DNA from: Marinobacter iranensis
GTDB taxonomy: Bacteria; Pseudomonadota; Gammaproteobacteria; Pseudomonadales; Oleiphilaceae
DNA length: 64,000 nucleotides
Assembly: GCF_029207565.1 (NCBI RefSeq)
Contig: NZ_JANCMW010000015.1
Span: forward strand, 55,676 to 119,675
Direction of reading: 5' to 3'
A model generated the notes under the pieces. The model did no database searches, was not told where the DNA came from, and saw nothing but the letters and a program-made list of their open reading frames with translations. Of the stretch, positions 26,244-35,920 are shown in pieces (within the stretch, counting starts at the first letter, position 1; every line of letters starts with the position of its first letter). The position numbers were made by a program, and so were the translations under genes.

Positions 26244-26741
26244 TCAGCGGTCCAGTTTCTTCAGCAATTCTTCGGTCAGATTCATTTCCGGCTTCACATA
26301 AACCACAGCCTCGCTGGGCAGGATCATGTCAAGGTTATGCTCCTCCAGCAATTCCTTGACTGCTGCGTCCACTTCCGGGCGCGCCTCTTCCAGGAACTGT
26401 TGCTTGCGGTTGGCCACGGTTGAATCCAGGCGTTGCTTGAGGAAATTGAATTCCTTTACCTTTTCCTGGAACTCGGCCGCCATCTGTTCACGCTCTGACT
26501 CATTCATCATGGCGCCATCTTTCTCCAGGCGTTCCTTGAGCTTTCTCGCGGCGTCCTGGGCTTCCCGGACCTTCGCTTCCTCACCTGCAAAATCCTTCTG
26601 GAGCGTTTCGCTGAATGCCCGCGCATCGCTGGAGGAAAACAGCGCCTGGCGCAGATCAACGACGCCTATCCGGGTTTCGGCCGCTGCCGGGAAAGCGACC
26701 AGTAATGCGGTCAGGGCCACTGCAATGGAATATCGGAACAT
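26244..26741 (-). CDS. skp: OmpH/Skp periplasmic chaperone
   Basis: The 165-residue protein has a signal peptide (residues 1-22, ending AAA) followed by ETRIGVVDLRQALFSSSDAR and long charged helices that form the Skp tentacles. It ends with the strand-forming block IILPSEAVVYV-like (LDMILPSEAVVYV). It holds unfolded outer membrane proteins for BamA, encoded just upstream. CAGGAGAAGCAAC fixes the ATG at 26741. Confidence 0.94.
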   Translation of the reverse strand: MFRYSIAVALTALLVAFPAAAETRIGVVDLRQALFSSSDARAFSETLQKDFAGEEAKVREAQDAARKLKERLEKDGAMMNESEREQMAAEFQEKVKEFNFLKQRLDSTVANRKQQFLEEARPEVDAAVKELLEEHNLDMILPSEAVVYVKPEMNLTEELLKKLDR

Positions 26742-26791
26742 GTTGCTTCTCCTGTGTATCATCGTCTTTTGCACTCCCGGCCCCTGACAGA

Positions 26792-29110
26792 TCAGAACGT
26801 CTGACCAAGAGAGAACTGGAACACTTGGGTATCGTCACCGCTCTTGTCGTTCAGGGGCTTGGCCAGACTGAATGCCAACGGACCAACTGCTGTTATCCAC
26901 TGGAATCCTACACCGGCAGACAACCGGATTTCATCCAGGGCCGGGTCAAAATTCCGGTCCGCATCAAATACCTGCCCTGCGTCCACGAAAAACGCGGTTC
27001 TCATGGAACGGCTGTCCCCTGCAAACGGAGTGGGGAAAATCAGTTCCAGGCTGCCTTCTGTCAGCAAACTACCGCCGAAGGGGTCGGGATCGGAAAAGTC
27101 ATTCGGAGCGTTTGTAGCAATCGGGCCGAGAGAGTTTGCCTCATAACCACGCACCGAGCCATAACCACCCGCATAGAAGTGCTCGTAGAACGGCATCACG
27201 CTTCGACCATCATAGCCATCGCCGTAGCCAATCTCGGAACGTGCCCTGAATACCCAGGTCTGGTTCTCGTTCAACGGTTGATAGTACTCGGTCTTCTGGT
27301 TCAGTTTATAGAAGGTCAGGTCACTGCCAGGCACCGCCACATCAGCGGAGAGAGACACGCTATAGCCGTCACTGGGCAGTACGCCGCGGTTGAGGGTGCT
27401 TCGGCGCCAGGAGCCGAACAGGAAGTAATTGTTGAAATCATTGCCTTCTTCGTCGATGAAGGTTCTGACTTCCTCTGAGGTGAACGCACCCTCCTTTACT
27501 TTGGAGAGAGTATAACCAAGCCCGAAATTGAGGCGGGTAATGTTATCCGTGGGATAGCCAAAGGTAAGCCGGCCACCGTACTCATCCAGCAGATAGGAGG
27601 AAATATCCTGTTCCTCGAAGTCGGTTTCGCGCGCAAACACACTGAAACCACGGCTGACACCATCCACTGTGTAGTAGGGGTCCTGGTAGGAGAAGTTGGC
27701 GCTCTTGATGGAGTCACTGACGTTCACACCGAAGGACACGCGCTTACCGCTGCCAAAGAAGTTGTTCTCGGATACGTTGGCACCCAGGATAACCCCGGAA
27801 GCCTGTGAGAAGCCGACAGACGCCGAGAGGCTGCCCGTTGCCTGCTCGGCAACCGAGTAGTTAACATCGACCAAATCGTCAGTACCGGGGACGGGGACCG
27901 TCTCCACATCCACGGTTTTGAAGAAACCAAGCCGTTCCAGCTTTGTTTTCGAAAACTCGATCCGGTCGGTGGAGGCGACACCGCCTTCCATCTGGGTCAT
28001 CTCCTGGCGCAGTACGTCGTCCCGTGTAGATACGTTGCCATCAAAATTAATGCGTCGTACGTACGCCCTTTTACCTGGCTCGACAAAAAAAGTAACCGAG
28101 GCCGTGTTGTCGTCAGCGGGCTCCGGCACGGCGTTCACGTTTGCGAAGGCGTAGCCTTCCCGGCCTAGGCGTCGGGAGAGCGCTTCTGAAATCGCGGTCA
28201 TGCGAGAGCGGGAAAACACGTCGCCCTCTTCGATGGGAATCAGCTTTCGCAGCTCTTCCTCGCCAACAATCAGCTCACCGCGCAGATTGACATCAGACAC
28301 CGTGTACTGGGGCCCCTCATTCAGCGAAATGGCAATAAAAACCTGCTTCTTGTCAGGGGAAATCGATACCTGGCTGGACTCCACGTTGAAGTCGATATAA
28401 CCACGATCAAGGTAGAACGACCGCAGGGATTCGAGATCACCACTCAGGCGCTCTCGGGCATATTTGTCGGAATTGGTGATGGAATTCCACCAACTGGTGG
28501 TTTCCAGCTCAAACAGGCCCAGTAATGTTTCGTCGTCAAAGGCGTCGTTACCAACGATGTTAATGTGCTGGATTGCCGCAACCGTGCCCTCATTGATATC
28601 CAGCCGGATTGCCACCCGGTTACGGGGAAGCTCTTCGGCGGTGGCTTTTACCCTCGCGTTGTAGCGCCCCTGGCTGATATAGGAACGGAGAATCTCCAAC
28701 TCCAGCCGCTCCAGGGTAGCCCGTCGGAACACCTGCCCCTCCTGGAGCCCGGCACCGGAGAGCGCCTCCATCAACATGGGGGTTTCGATGTTTTTGTTGC
28801 CCTCAATCTCAATGGAAGTAATTGAGGGCCTCTCCTGAACTGTCAGGATAAGTACACCACCGTCACGGCTGGCCTTGATATCGGTGAACAGGCCGGTGCG
28901 GAACAAGTCCTTGATGGCCTCCGACAGCTCCACTTCATCAACCGGTTCCCCGATTGATACGGGAAATGCGGAAAACACCGTCCCCGCGGATACCCGCTGA
29001 AGGCCTTCTACCTCAATATCGGATACGGTGAATTCATCAGCCAGTGCCGGTCTTATGGTTGAAGTGGCAACTACCAAGCCTACAGCTATACCCAGAAGAG
29101 AACGTCTCAT
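26792..29110 (-). CDS. bamA: Outer membrane protein assembly factor BamA
   Basis: The 772-residue protein has a signal peptide (1-24), five POTRA domains (about 25-420, first FTVSDIEVEGLQRV) and a 16-strand beta-barrel. The VRGYEANSLGP segment is the conserved loop-6 motif, and the protein ends in an aromatic residue (QFSLGQTF), the outer-membrane signal. It inserts barrel proteins in the outer membrane. It lies between rseP and skp as in other gammaproteobacteria. Confidence 0.97.
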   Translation of the reverse strand: MRRSLLGIAVGLVVATSTIRPALADEFTVSDIEVEGLQRVSAGTVFSAFPVSIGEPVDEVELSEAIKDLFRTGLFTDIKASRDGGVLILTVQERPSITSIEIEGNKNIETPMLMEALSGAGLQEGQVFRRATLERLELEILRSYISQGRYNARVKATAEELPRNRVAIRLDINEGTVAAIQHINIVGNDAFDDETLLGLFELETTSWWNSITNSDKYARERLSGDLESLRSFYLDRGYIDFNVESSQVSISPDKKQVFIAISLNEGPQYTVSDVNLRGELIVGEEELRKLIPIEEGDVFSRSRMTAISEALSRRLGREGYAFANVNAVPEPADDNTASVTFFVEPGKRAYVRRINFDGNVSTRDDVLRQEMTQMEGGVASTDRIEFSKTKLERLGFFKTVDVETVPVPGTDDLVDVNYSVAEQATGSLSASVGFSQASGVILGANVSENNFFGSGKRVSFGVNVSDSIKSANFSYQDPYYTVDGVSRGFSVFARETDFEEQDISSYLLDEYGGRLTFGYPTDNITRLNFGLGYTLSKVKEGAFTSEEVRTFIDEEGNDFNNYFLFGSWRRSTLNRGVLPSDGYSVSLSADVAVPGSDLTFYKLNQKTEYYQPLNENQTWVFRARSEIGYGDGYDGRSVMPFYEHFYAGGYGSVRGYEANSLGPIATNAPNDFSDPDPFGGSLLTEGSLELIFPTPFAGDSRSMRTAFFVDAGQVFDADRNFDPALDEIRLSAGVGFQWITAVGPLAFSLAKPLNDKSGDDTQVFQFSLGQTF

Positions 29111-29153
29111 TCAATAATTTCGCCTGTTGATGCGCGTAAGGAGTTCGCAATTC

Positions 29154-30503
29154 TCACAACCGCATCAGGTCGTTGTAAAGTGCGAACACCATTAATGTGA
29201 GGATCATTGCCATACCAATACGTAATCCGAAAGCCTGGGCCTGCTCCGAAAGAGGCTTCCGACGAATGGCTTCAATGGTGTAATAGACAATGTGCCCACC
29301 ATCAAGAACCGGTATTGGCAAAAGGTTCAGCACCCCAAGACTGACACTGAGGTAGGCAAGGAAACGAATAAAGTCCTCGAAACCGGAACTTACACTGGCT
29401 TCGGCTATCCTGGCAATGGTTATCGGGCCACTGAGGTTAGTGGGAGAAAGCAGCCCCGTCACCATTTTCTTGATGGCGACCAGTGTCAGCCGGGTATCAC
29501 CCCAGGTTTCTGATACGGCATTGGGAATGGCCGCCAGAGGCCCATAGCTGACGTCCCTGAGAACATGATCCGGCCAGGTCACTTCGCTGACACCGGCACC
29601 CACAAAGCCGGTTACACTGCCATCGTCCGCGGTGCGTTCGGCGGGCGTGACAACGATCTGTTGCGTGCGACCATCGCGCTCGATGGTCAGTTCCAGAGCT
29701 GTTTCCGGAGCATCGCGAATAAAGTCCACCAGTTCGAACCAGTCCGACACCGGTTTGCCGTCTACCTCGACCACACGATCGCCAGGTTTCAGTCCGGCGG
29801 CCTCTGCCCGGCCGCCCGGAGAAATCTCACCCAGAACCGCTGGCACGTCAGGCCGCCAGGGGGTAACACCAAACTCACTGAGAGGGTTTGGAGTATCTTC
29901 GCTCAACTGCCAACCGCCCAGAGAACCGCGCAACGTGCCCCGGCTGCCATCCTGAGAGACCTCAAGGGTCACTTCACCAAATTCGCCAGTACGCTCAAGC
30001 AGGCGCATGTTCACATCCCGCCAGGAGGTCACCCGACGGCCATCGACTTCATGGATTTCCATTCCGCTGGCAAGCCCCACGCGATCCGCCACACTTCCCT
30101 GACTCACATCGCCCACAATGGGCGCGACCGTGGTAAAACCAACCACGCTGAGCAGCCAGTACGCAAATATGGCAAACAGGAAATTTGCAACAGGCCCTGC
30201 GGCAGCAATGGCGATGCGTTTGGAGGGTGACTTGGAATTGAATGCCTGGTCCTTGAGCTCTTCGGGCACCGGCCCCTCACGCTCATCCAGCATCTTCACA
30301 TAGCCCCCGAGGGGGATGGCGGCAACTGCAAACTCAGTACCGTGGCGGTCGTACCAGGAGAACAACGGTTTTCCGAAACCAACAGAAAAACGCAATACCT
30401 TCACGCCACAACGGCGAGCCACCCAGAAGTGCCCGGCCTCGTGAAGCGTTACCAGTATGCCCAGCGTCAGTACCAGCGCCAGTATGGTTTCAACTATCTG
30501 CAT
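29154..30503 (-). CDS. rseP: Site-2 protease RseP
   Basis: The 449-residue zinc metalloprotease of the inner membrane carries HEAGH at residues 21-25 and the second metal site near PVLDGGHIVYY. Two PDZ domains lie between (about 120-300), and FNSKSPSKRIAIAAAGPVANFLFA is also conserved. It cuts anti-sigma factor RseA during envelope stress and clears signal peptides. Its place beside bamA, skp and lpx genes fits the sigma-E envelope circuit. Confidence 0.96.
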   Translation of the reverse strand: MQIVETILALVLTLGILVTLHEAGHFWVARRCGVKVLRFSVGFGKPLFSWYDRHGTEFAVAAIPLGGYVKMLDEREGPVPEELKDQAFNSKSPSKRIAIAAAGPVANFLFAIFAYWLLSVVGFTTVAPIVGDVSQGSVADRVGLASGMEIHEVDGRRVTSWRDVNMRLLERTGEFGEVTLEVSQDGSRGTLRGSLGGWQLSEDTPNPLSEFGVTPWRPDVPAVLGEISPGGRAEAAGLKPGDRVVEVDGKPVSDWFELVDFIRDAPETALELTIERDGRTQQIVVTPAERTADDGSVTGFVGAGVSEVTWPDHVLRDVSYGPLAAIPNAVSETWGDTRLTLVAIKKMVTGLLSPTNLSGPITIARIAEASVSSGFEDFIRFLAYLSVSLGVLNLLPIPVLDGGHIVYYTIEAIRRKPLSEQAQAFGLRIGMAMILTLMVFALYNDLMRL

Positions 30504-30551
30504 AGTGCTCTCTGTTGGTGTTTACACGCCCGCCTGCCGGGGCCGCCTGTA

Positions 30552-31745
30552 TCAGACAGTCAGCCCCAGGATCTGTTCCCGTGCCACTGATCTGGCCTCG
30601 GCATCCTTGGCGAAGATGGTATCGAAACTGTCCGCCGACACAACCTCGGTCGCCGACAGTGTACGCTCAATGATAAGGGGAATATCGGCAAAACACAGGT
30701 TACCGGCAAGAAAGGCCGCCACAGCCTCCTCATTGGCCGCGTTCAACACCGCCGGTGCTGTTCCGCCTTTGTGAAAGGCTTCCGCTGCCAGCCTGAGACA
30801 GGGGAACCGTTCCAGGTCCGGCCGCTCAAAGTGGAATCGCCCGATACGAAACAGGTCCAGCGGGGCAACCCCGGCATCGATCCGTTCCGGCCAGGCCAGG
30901 CCGTTTGCAATGGGCGTACGCATGTCCGGGCTGCCGAGCTGTGCCAGCACCGATCCGTCCGCGTACTCCACCATGGAATGGATAATGCTCTCGGGATGGA
31001 CGTGGACCTCAATCATTTCCGGCGTGGTGTTAAACAGCCAGCAGGCCTCAATCAGTTCCAGCCCCTTGTTCATCAGGGTTGCCGAATCCACCGAAATCTT
31101 CTGGCCCATGGACCAGTTCGGATGGGCGCAGGCTTCGGCGGGCAACACGCTACGCAGGGATTCCGCCGAATGCGTGCGGAACGGTCCGCCGGACGCCGTC
31201 AGCAGGATGCGTGTGATACCCGCGCCACGGGTATCCCGGATCCTGTCCGCCGGCATGCACTGGAAAATGGCATTATGTTCGCTATCGATCGGCAGGACTT
31301 CCGCTCCCGAGGCCGCAACCGCGTCCATAAACAGCTTGCCCGACATCACCAACGCTTCCTTGTTGGCCAGCAACACGCGCTTGCCGGCCCGCACGGCAGC
31401 CAGCGTGGGCGGCAACCCCGCGGCACCAACTATGGCGGCCATCACCGTATCAGCGTCGCTGTCACCGGCCACCTGGCTTAGCCCTTCAGGGCCGCTGAGG
31501 ACCGTCACGGAGGGCATATCGGCAAGAGCGTGGGTCAGTGCAACGGCTGCGGTTTCATCTGCCATCACCGCGTACTGTGGGTGAAACTCTCGGCACAGCT
31601 CCACCATGGCGTCGACACTGGTACTGGCCGTTAACGCGGAGACCGAAAAGCGATCCGGGTGCCGACGGATGACATCCAGCGTATTCAGGCCAATTGAGCC
31701 AGTGGCTCCCAGGATGGATATACGACGCTTCACAACGGTCACCAC
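30552..31745 (-). CDS. dxr: 1-deoxy-D-xylulose 5-phosphate reductoisomerase
   Basis: The protein of about 397 residues begins with the NADPH motif ISILGATGSIGLNTLDVI and has the LLANKEALVMSG block. The metal and substrate loop is IDSEHNAIFQCM. It converts DXP to MEP in isoprenoid synthesis, feeding uppS. The start is one of several GTG codons (31745, 31742 or 31733); the first two overlap the cdsA stop, which suggests translational coupling. Confidence 0.95.
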   Translation of the reverse strand: MVTVVKRRISILGATGSIGLNTLDVIRRHPDRFSVSALTASTSVDAMVELCREFHPQYAVMADETAAVALTHALADMPSVTVLSGPEGLSQVAGDSDADTVMAAIVGAAGLPPTLAAVRAGKRVLLANKEALVMSGKLFMDAVAASGAEVLPIDSEHNAIFQCMPADRIRDTRGAGITRILLTASGGPFRTHSAESLRSVLPAEACAHPNWSMGQKISVDSATLMNKGLELIEACWLFNTTPEMIEVHVHPESIIHSMVEYADGSVLAQLGSPDMRTPIANGLAWPERIDAGVAPLDLFRIGRFHFERPDLERFPCLRLAAEAFHKGGTAPAVLNAANEEAVAAFLAGNLCFADIPLIIERTLSATEVVSADSFDTIFAKDAEARSVAREQILGLTV

Positions 31746-32578
31746 TGCCCCGTCGTCAGCCAGCCCATGAGGGTAATGATCAGCGCGAACACCGGAATCG
31801 CTGCCGTCAGGCTGTCAATCCGGTCCATGATGCCACCGTGACCCGGCAATAGCTGGCTGCTGTCCTTGATGCCCCGGAAACGCTTCAACATGCTTTCCAG
31901 CAGGTCGCCGAGCACCGACACCGCGCCGGTAATCAGGCTGGCCACAACCAGCAACAGCGACTGCGCCACACTCGCCGAAGCCAGCGCGCTGATAATCACC
32001 GCAAATACCGCAACGACCACCAGGCCACCCCACACACCCGCCCAAGACTTGCCCGGGCTGACACGAGGCGCAAGTTTCGCCTTACCAAACGCGCGGCCGG
32101 CAAAATAGGCACCGATATCGGCCACCCAGACCACGCAGAATACATAAAGGATAAGCAATAAATTGTTGGCGCTGTCACCAAACTGGAATCCGCCAGTACG
32201 CAGGTGATTGAGGCCAACCCAGGCAGGCACCAGCACCAGCAGCCCCATAGCAGCCCGGGCAGCCACACCGCCCCAGCGCTCAGACCCATCAGGGTAACTT
32301 CGTACCAGGAGGAAGCACAGAACCCACCAGAACAGAGCCAGCCACAGCACGGCCAGGGCGGGAACATTCAACAGGCCATAGAGCACGGCCGCCACTACCA
32401 GCGCATACACAACGCGCGCGGCCGGCGAAGAGAGGCCGGACATGTTGGCCCACTCCCACGCCCCGATGGTGATAATAGCACCGGTAAACAGGGCAAAGCC
32501 CAAGGGCGGTAGAAAGAAAATCCCGCCAATGGCGATGGGTGCCAGGATAAGCGCGGTTATAATACGGGTTTTAAGCAC
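31739..32578 (-). CDS. cdsA: Phosphatidate cytidylyltransferase
   Basis: The 279-residue inner membrane enzyme makes CDP-diacylglycerol, precursor of all phospholipids. It has eight hydrophobic segments and the C-terminal CdsA signature SVLGDLLESMLKRFRGIKDSSQLLPGHGGIMDRID. I chose GTG 32578 because relatives start (M)LKTRIITALIL; ATG 32635 would overlap uppS by 35 bases. No clear ribosome binding site is seen. Confidence 0.94.
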   Translation of the reverse strand: MLKTRIITALILAPIAIGGIFFLPPLGFALFTGAIITIGAWEWANMSGLSSPAARVVYALVVAAVLYGLLNVPALAVLWLALFWWVLCFLLVRSYPDGSERWGGVAARAAMGLLVLVPAWVGLNHLRTGGFQFGDSANNLLLILYVFCVVWVADIGAYFAGRAFGKAKLAPRVSPGKSWAGVWGGLVVVAVFAVIISALASASVAQSLLLVVASLITGAVSVLGDLLESMLKRFRGIKDSSQLLPGHGGIMDRIDSLTAAIPVFALIITLMGWLTTGQW

Positions 32579-32600
32579 GGTATCGTTCGCTATCTTGTCG

Positions 32601-33371
32601 TTATTGTTCTGACGAAACGCTGGCAATCTGGTCATCGGTCTGACCAAACCTGCGCTTCCTGCCCGCATACGCCTGTAACGCCTCGCTCATTTCATGCTCA
32701 CGGAAGTCAGGCCAATAAACGGGAGAAAAGTAGAGTTCGGTGTAGGCCAGGTGCCAGAGCATGAAATTACTGATGCGCTGCTCACCGGCCGTACGGATCA
32801 TCAGGTCCGGCATGGGCAGGTCACCAATGGACAGGTGCTGCTGGATCAGGTCGTCGGTGATGTCGGACGGCGCAAGCTCACCAATACGCACCTTTTCCGC
32901 CACCTTCCGGCTGGCCTGGGTGATGTCCCAGTGGCCACCGTAGTTGGCAGCGATCACCAGCGTCATGCGGGTGTTGTCGCGGGTCAGCGCCTCGGCACGC
33001 TCCATATGCTCCTGCAGGTTGGCACTGAACGCGGAGCGGTCGCCAATAATGCGTAGGCATATATCATTGCGGTGCAGTTTCTTGACTTCCCGCTCCAGTG
33101 CGAACAGGAACAGGCGCATGAGGGCCGATACTTCATCTTCCGGGCGACGCCAGTTCTCGCTGGAAAAAGCGAACAGGGTCAGCACTTCCACCCCTTCCCG
33201 GGCACAGGTTTCAACCACAGACCTGACCGCTTTCACACCGGCCTTGTGGCCGGCTACGCCTTTCAGTCGCCGGGCTTTCGCCCAGCGGTTATTACCATCC
33301 ATGATAATGGCCACATGCCGGGGCCGGCTGCCAGCCGAAACCGGAATCTCTGCGGATACACTTTCCGTCAT
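32601..33371 (-). CDS. uppS: Undecaprenyl diphosphate synthase
   Basis: The 256-residue cis-prenyltransferase has HVAIIMDGNNRWAKARRL with catalytic D25 and the TLFAFSSENWRRP block. The C-terminal LMIRTAGEQRISNFMLW is also conserved. It makes the C55 carrier for peptidoglycan and O-antigen. It follows frr by 75 bases; that gap holds a good -10 box (TATAAT, 33423-33428, minus strand), so an internal promoter is possible. Confidence 0.96.
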   Translation of the reverse strand: MTESVSAEIPVSAGSRPRHVAIIMDGNNRWAKARRLKGVAGHKAGVKAVRSVVETCAREGVEVLTLFAFSSENWRRPEDEVSALMRLFLFALEREVKKLHRNDICLRIIGDRSAFSANLQEHMERAEALTRDNTRMTLVIAANYGGHWDITQASRKVAEKVRIGELAPSDITDDLIQQHLSIGDLPMPDLMIRTAGEQRISNFMLWHLAYTELYFSPVYWPDFREHEMSEALQAYAGRKRRFGQTDDQIASVSSEQ

Positions 33372-33422
33372 GCAATCCCCTGTTCAGCCGATACTCGACA
33401 ACTGCGCTGGCACCGGCTGATC

Positions 33423-33428
33423 ATTATA
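33423..33428 (-). promoter_or_regulatory. Possible internal promoter (-10 box) before uppS
   Basis: A perfect TATAAT lies on the minus strand 52 bases before the uppS start, but no good -35 is seen at 16-18 bases. It sits between two direct copies of GGCTGATCA (33415-33423 and 33441-33449). Evidence is weak. Confidence 0.3.
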
Positions 33429-33446
33429 CTGAATTGGACTGGCTGA

Positions 33447-34004
33447 TCAGACAGCCATCAGGTCCTCTTCCTTGGCCTTGAGCTGCTTTTCGATCTCAGC
33501 GATATAACGGTCGGTCAACTTCTGAATCTCTTCTTCACCGTAGCGCTCTTCGTCTTCGTTGATGTCCTTTTCCTTCAGCAGTTCTTTCAGCGTGCTGTTG
33601 GCATCACGACGCGCGTTGCGGACAGAAACCTTGCCATGCTCCGCATCGGCCCTGGCCTGCTTGACCATTTCCTTACGGGTTTCCTCGGTCAGCATCGGCA
33701 TCGGAATCCGAATAATTTCACCGTTATTGGACGGGTTCAGACCCAGGTCCGACATCATGATCGCTTTTTCGATCTTCGGTAGCAGCGGCTTCTCCCAGGG
33801 CGAGACAGCCAAGGTCCGGTTGTCCTCAACGTTCACACTCGCCACCTGCTTGAGTGGGGTCTCCTGGCCGTAATAATCCACGGTTACGCTATCCAGAATG
33901 GAGGGATGCGCGCGCCCGGTACGGATCTTGTTGAAAGCCCAATTCAGAGACTCAAGGCTTTTCTTCATCTTCTTTTCAGCATCAGCTTTTATATCGTCAA
34001 TCAC
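33447..34004 (-). CDS. frr: Ribosome recycling factor
   Basis: The 185-residue protein matches the usual RRF length exactly when started at GTG 34004, which has GAGG seven bases upstream. It contains MKKSLESLNWAFNKIRTGRAHPSIL and the conserved MLTEETRKEMVKQA helix. With EF-G it splits post-termination ribosomes. The longer frame, from a TTG at 34031, is rejected. It follows pyrH by 42 bases. Confidence 0.96.
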   Translation of the reverse strand: MIDDIKADAEKKMKKSLESLNWAFNKIRTGRAHPSILDSVTVDYYGQETPLKQVASVNVEDNRTLAVSPWEKPLLPKIEKAIMMSDLGLNPSNNGEIIRIPMPMLTEETRKEMVKQARADAEHGKVSVRNARRDANSTLKELLKEKDINEDEERYGEEEIQKLTDRYIAEIEKQLKAKEEDLMAV

Positions 34005-34046
34005 TGCAGCGTCCTCGGATTCGTTATTCAAAATTACTCAATCAGA

Positions 34047-34775
34047 TTATTCAATTAATGTGCCTTCCGATTCTCCGGTTACAATCCGGGTCAGTGCGCC
34101 GGCCCGGTTCATATCGAAGACCCGAAGAGGCATGCCATGGTCCCGGGCAAGACAAATTGCAGTCAGGTCCATCACACCCAGTTTCTTGTCCAGTACTTCG
34201 TCGTAGGTCAGGTGGTCGTATTTTTCCGCTGACGAATCCTTGTAGGGATCGGCGGAATAAACGCCATCAACCTTGGTTGCCTTCAACACGGCATCGGCTT
34301 CAATCTCTATGCCGCGCAGGCAGGCTGCCGAATCGGTCGTGAAGAACGGGTTGCCAGTGCCGGCACAGAAAATCACCACATCGCCATCTTTCAGGTCACG
34401 TACGGCCCGGCGGCGATCATAATGCTCAACAATACCACTCATGGGGATGGCAGACATAACCCGGGTACGAATGTTGGAGCGTTCAAGGGCATCACGCATG
34501 GCCAGGCCGTTCATGACTGTCGCCAGCATGCCCATGTGGTCGCCGGTCACCCTGTCCATGCCCGCGGCATTCAGGGCAGCACCGCGGAACAGGTTGCCAC
34601 CGCCGATGACCAGGCCCACCTGGACACCAATGCCAATGAGGGAGCCAATATCCAGCGCCATCCGGTCAAGTACCTTGGGATCAATGCCAAAATCATGATC
34701 GCCCATCAGGGCCTCACCACTGAGCTTGAGCAGAACACGTTTGTATCTGGGCTGGGTATTGGACGACTTCGGCAT
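34047..34775 (-). CDS. pyrH: UMP kinase
   Basis: The 242-residue amino acid kinase fold enzyme begins YKRVLLKLSGEALMGDHDFGI and has GLVIGGGNLFRG and the DLTAICLARDHGMPLRVFDM block. It phosphorylates UMP to UDP, the hexameric bacterial type. It lies between tsf and frr. A long imperfect hairpin separates it from tsf. Confidence 0.97.
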   Translation of the reverse strand: MPKSSNTQPRYKRVLLKLSGEALMGDHDFGIDPKVLDRMALDIGSLIGIGVQVGLVIGGGNLFRGAALNAAGMDRVTGDHMGMLATVMNGLAMRDALERSNIRTRVMSAIPMSGIVEHYDRRRAVRDLKDGDVVIFCAGTGNPFFTTDSAACLRGIEIEADAVLKATKVDGVYSADPYKDSSAEKYDHLTYDEVLDKKLGVMDLTAICLARDHGMPLRVFDMNRAGALTRIVTGESEGTLIE

Positions 34776-34827
34776 GAGGATCCCCTTCTATGTGTCTGGC
34801 TTGGTGCCTGGCAGGACAAGCTTCTCA

Positions 34828-34878
34828 GGCTTGTATCTGACATACTCCTTGACAAAAGGGGTATCTCAGATACAAGCC
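34828..34878 (-). other. Long imperfect hairpin between tsf and pyrH
   Basis: GGCTTGTATCTGA (34828-34840) is exactly complementary to TCAGATACAAGCC (34866-34878). Inside it ATAC pairs with GTAT and CCTT with AAGG, each separated by a one-base mismatch, around a five-base loop. There is no T-run, so it is more likely an mRNA processing or attenuation structure than a plain terminator. Confidence 0.65.
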
Positions 34879-34960
34879 CGCCACGAGAACCGGACAAATC
34901 CGGCTAACGTGGCAGACTTGGAAGGTGCCGAAGCCCGCGCTCAGGCACCTGTATGAAGGA

Positions 34961-35830
34961 TCAGGACTTGCCGGTACCCGCCGCCGCAGCGACCTCGGCA
35001 GCAAAATCCACTTCTTCCTTCTCAATACCTTCGCCGACTTCCAGACGAACAAAGCTGACCAGATCGGCGCCGTTCTCTTTGATCAGCTGACCAACGGTTT
35101 GGTCAGGATTTTTGACGAACGGTTGCTCAACCAGGCTGTTTTCCGCCAGGAACTTCTTGATACGGCCGCCCATCATCTTCTCGACGATTTCAGCAGGCTT
35201 GCCTTCCATATCTGGCTGGGCCTTGATGACCGCTTTCTCTTTCTCGAGCTCGTCGGCCGGCATGTCTTCCGGCTTGCCAACCCGCGGGTTAACAGCGGCA
35301 ACGTGCATGGCAACGTCCCGAGCAACTTCAGGGTCGCCAGCGGTCAGGGCAACAACAGATGCAATCTTGTTGGTGCTGTGAACGTATGCGCCCACAACCG
35401 GACCCTCCACCCGGACGATACGACGAACAGTAATGTTCTCGCCGATCTTCTGAACCAGCGCTTCGCGCTTGGCTTCCAGATCGCCTGCCATCAAATCCGC
35501 TACGTCTGTCTTGCCGTTTTCGAAGGCAACATTCAGAACGTCGTTGGCGAAGTTCATGAAGTTGTCGTCACGGGCAACGAAGTCGGTCTCGGAGTTCACT
35601 TCCAGAATGTAGGCGACAGTGTTGTCGTCAGACACCTTGATCAGGGAAACACCTTCAGCAGCGGTACGACCCGCTTTCTTGGCAGCCTTCAGGCCGGAAG
35701 ACTTGCGCAGTTCTTCAATAGCAGCATCAACGCTTCCGTCAGCTTCCACCAGAGCCTTTTTGCATTCCATCATGCCAAGGCCGGTGCGCTCACGGAGCTC
35801 TTTGACCATTGCAGCAGTAATTGCAGCCAT
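34961..35830 (-). CDS. tsf: Elongation factor Ts
   Basis: The 289-residue protein starts with a UBA-like domain (MAAITAAMVKELRERTGLGMMECKKALVEADG) followed by the EF-Tu-interacting core with TDFVARDDNFMNFA. It recycles EF-Tu from GDP to GTP form. ATG 35830 is preceded by AGAGG at good spacing; the ATG two codons earlier would nearly touch it. Confidence 0.97.
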   Translation of the reverse strand: MAAITAAMVKELRERTGLGMMECKKALVEADGSVDAAIEELRKSSGLKAAKKAGRTAAEGVSLIKVSDDNTVAYILEVNSETDFVARDDNFMNFANDVLNVAFENGKTDVADLMAGDLEAKREALVQKIGENITVRRIVRVEGPVVGAYVHSTNKIASVVALTAGDPEVARDVAMHVAAVNPRVGKPEDMPADELEKEKAVIKAQPDMEGKPAEIVEKMMGGRIKKFLAENSLVEQPFVKNPDQTVGQLIKENGADLVSFVRLEVGEGIEKEEVDFAAEVAAAAGTGKS

Positions 35831-35864
35831 GTTCATTCCTCTTAACTGTTCCGAATTCTGGACC

Positions 35865-35895
35865 GGTGTGCCCGGCGATAAACCACGGGCACACC
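35865..35895 (-). other. Hairpin between rpsB and tsf
   Basis: GGTGTGCCCG (35865-35874) pairs perfectly with CGGGCACACC (35886-35895) around an 11-base loop. It lies in the 90-base rpsB-tsf gap with no T-run, so it may attenuate transcription or protect mRNA ends. Confidence 0.6.
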
Positions 35896-35920
35896 CTACA
35901 ACCTGTTCGCGAAGGAAATA

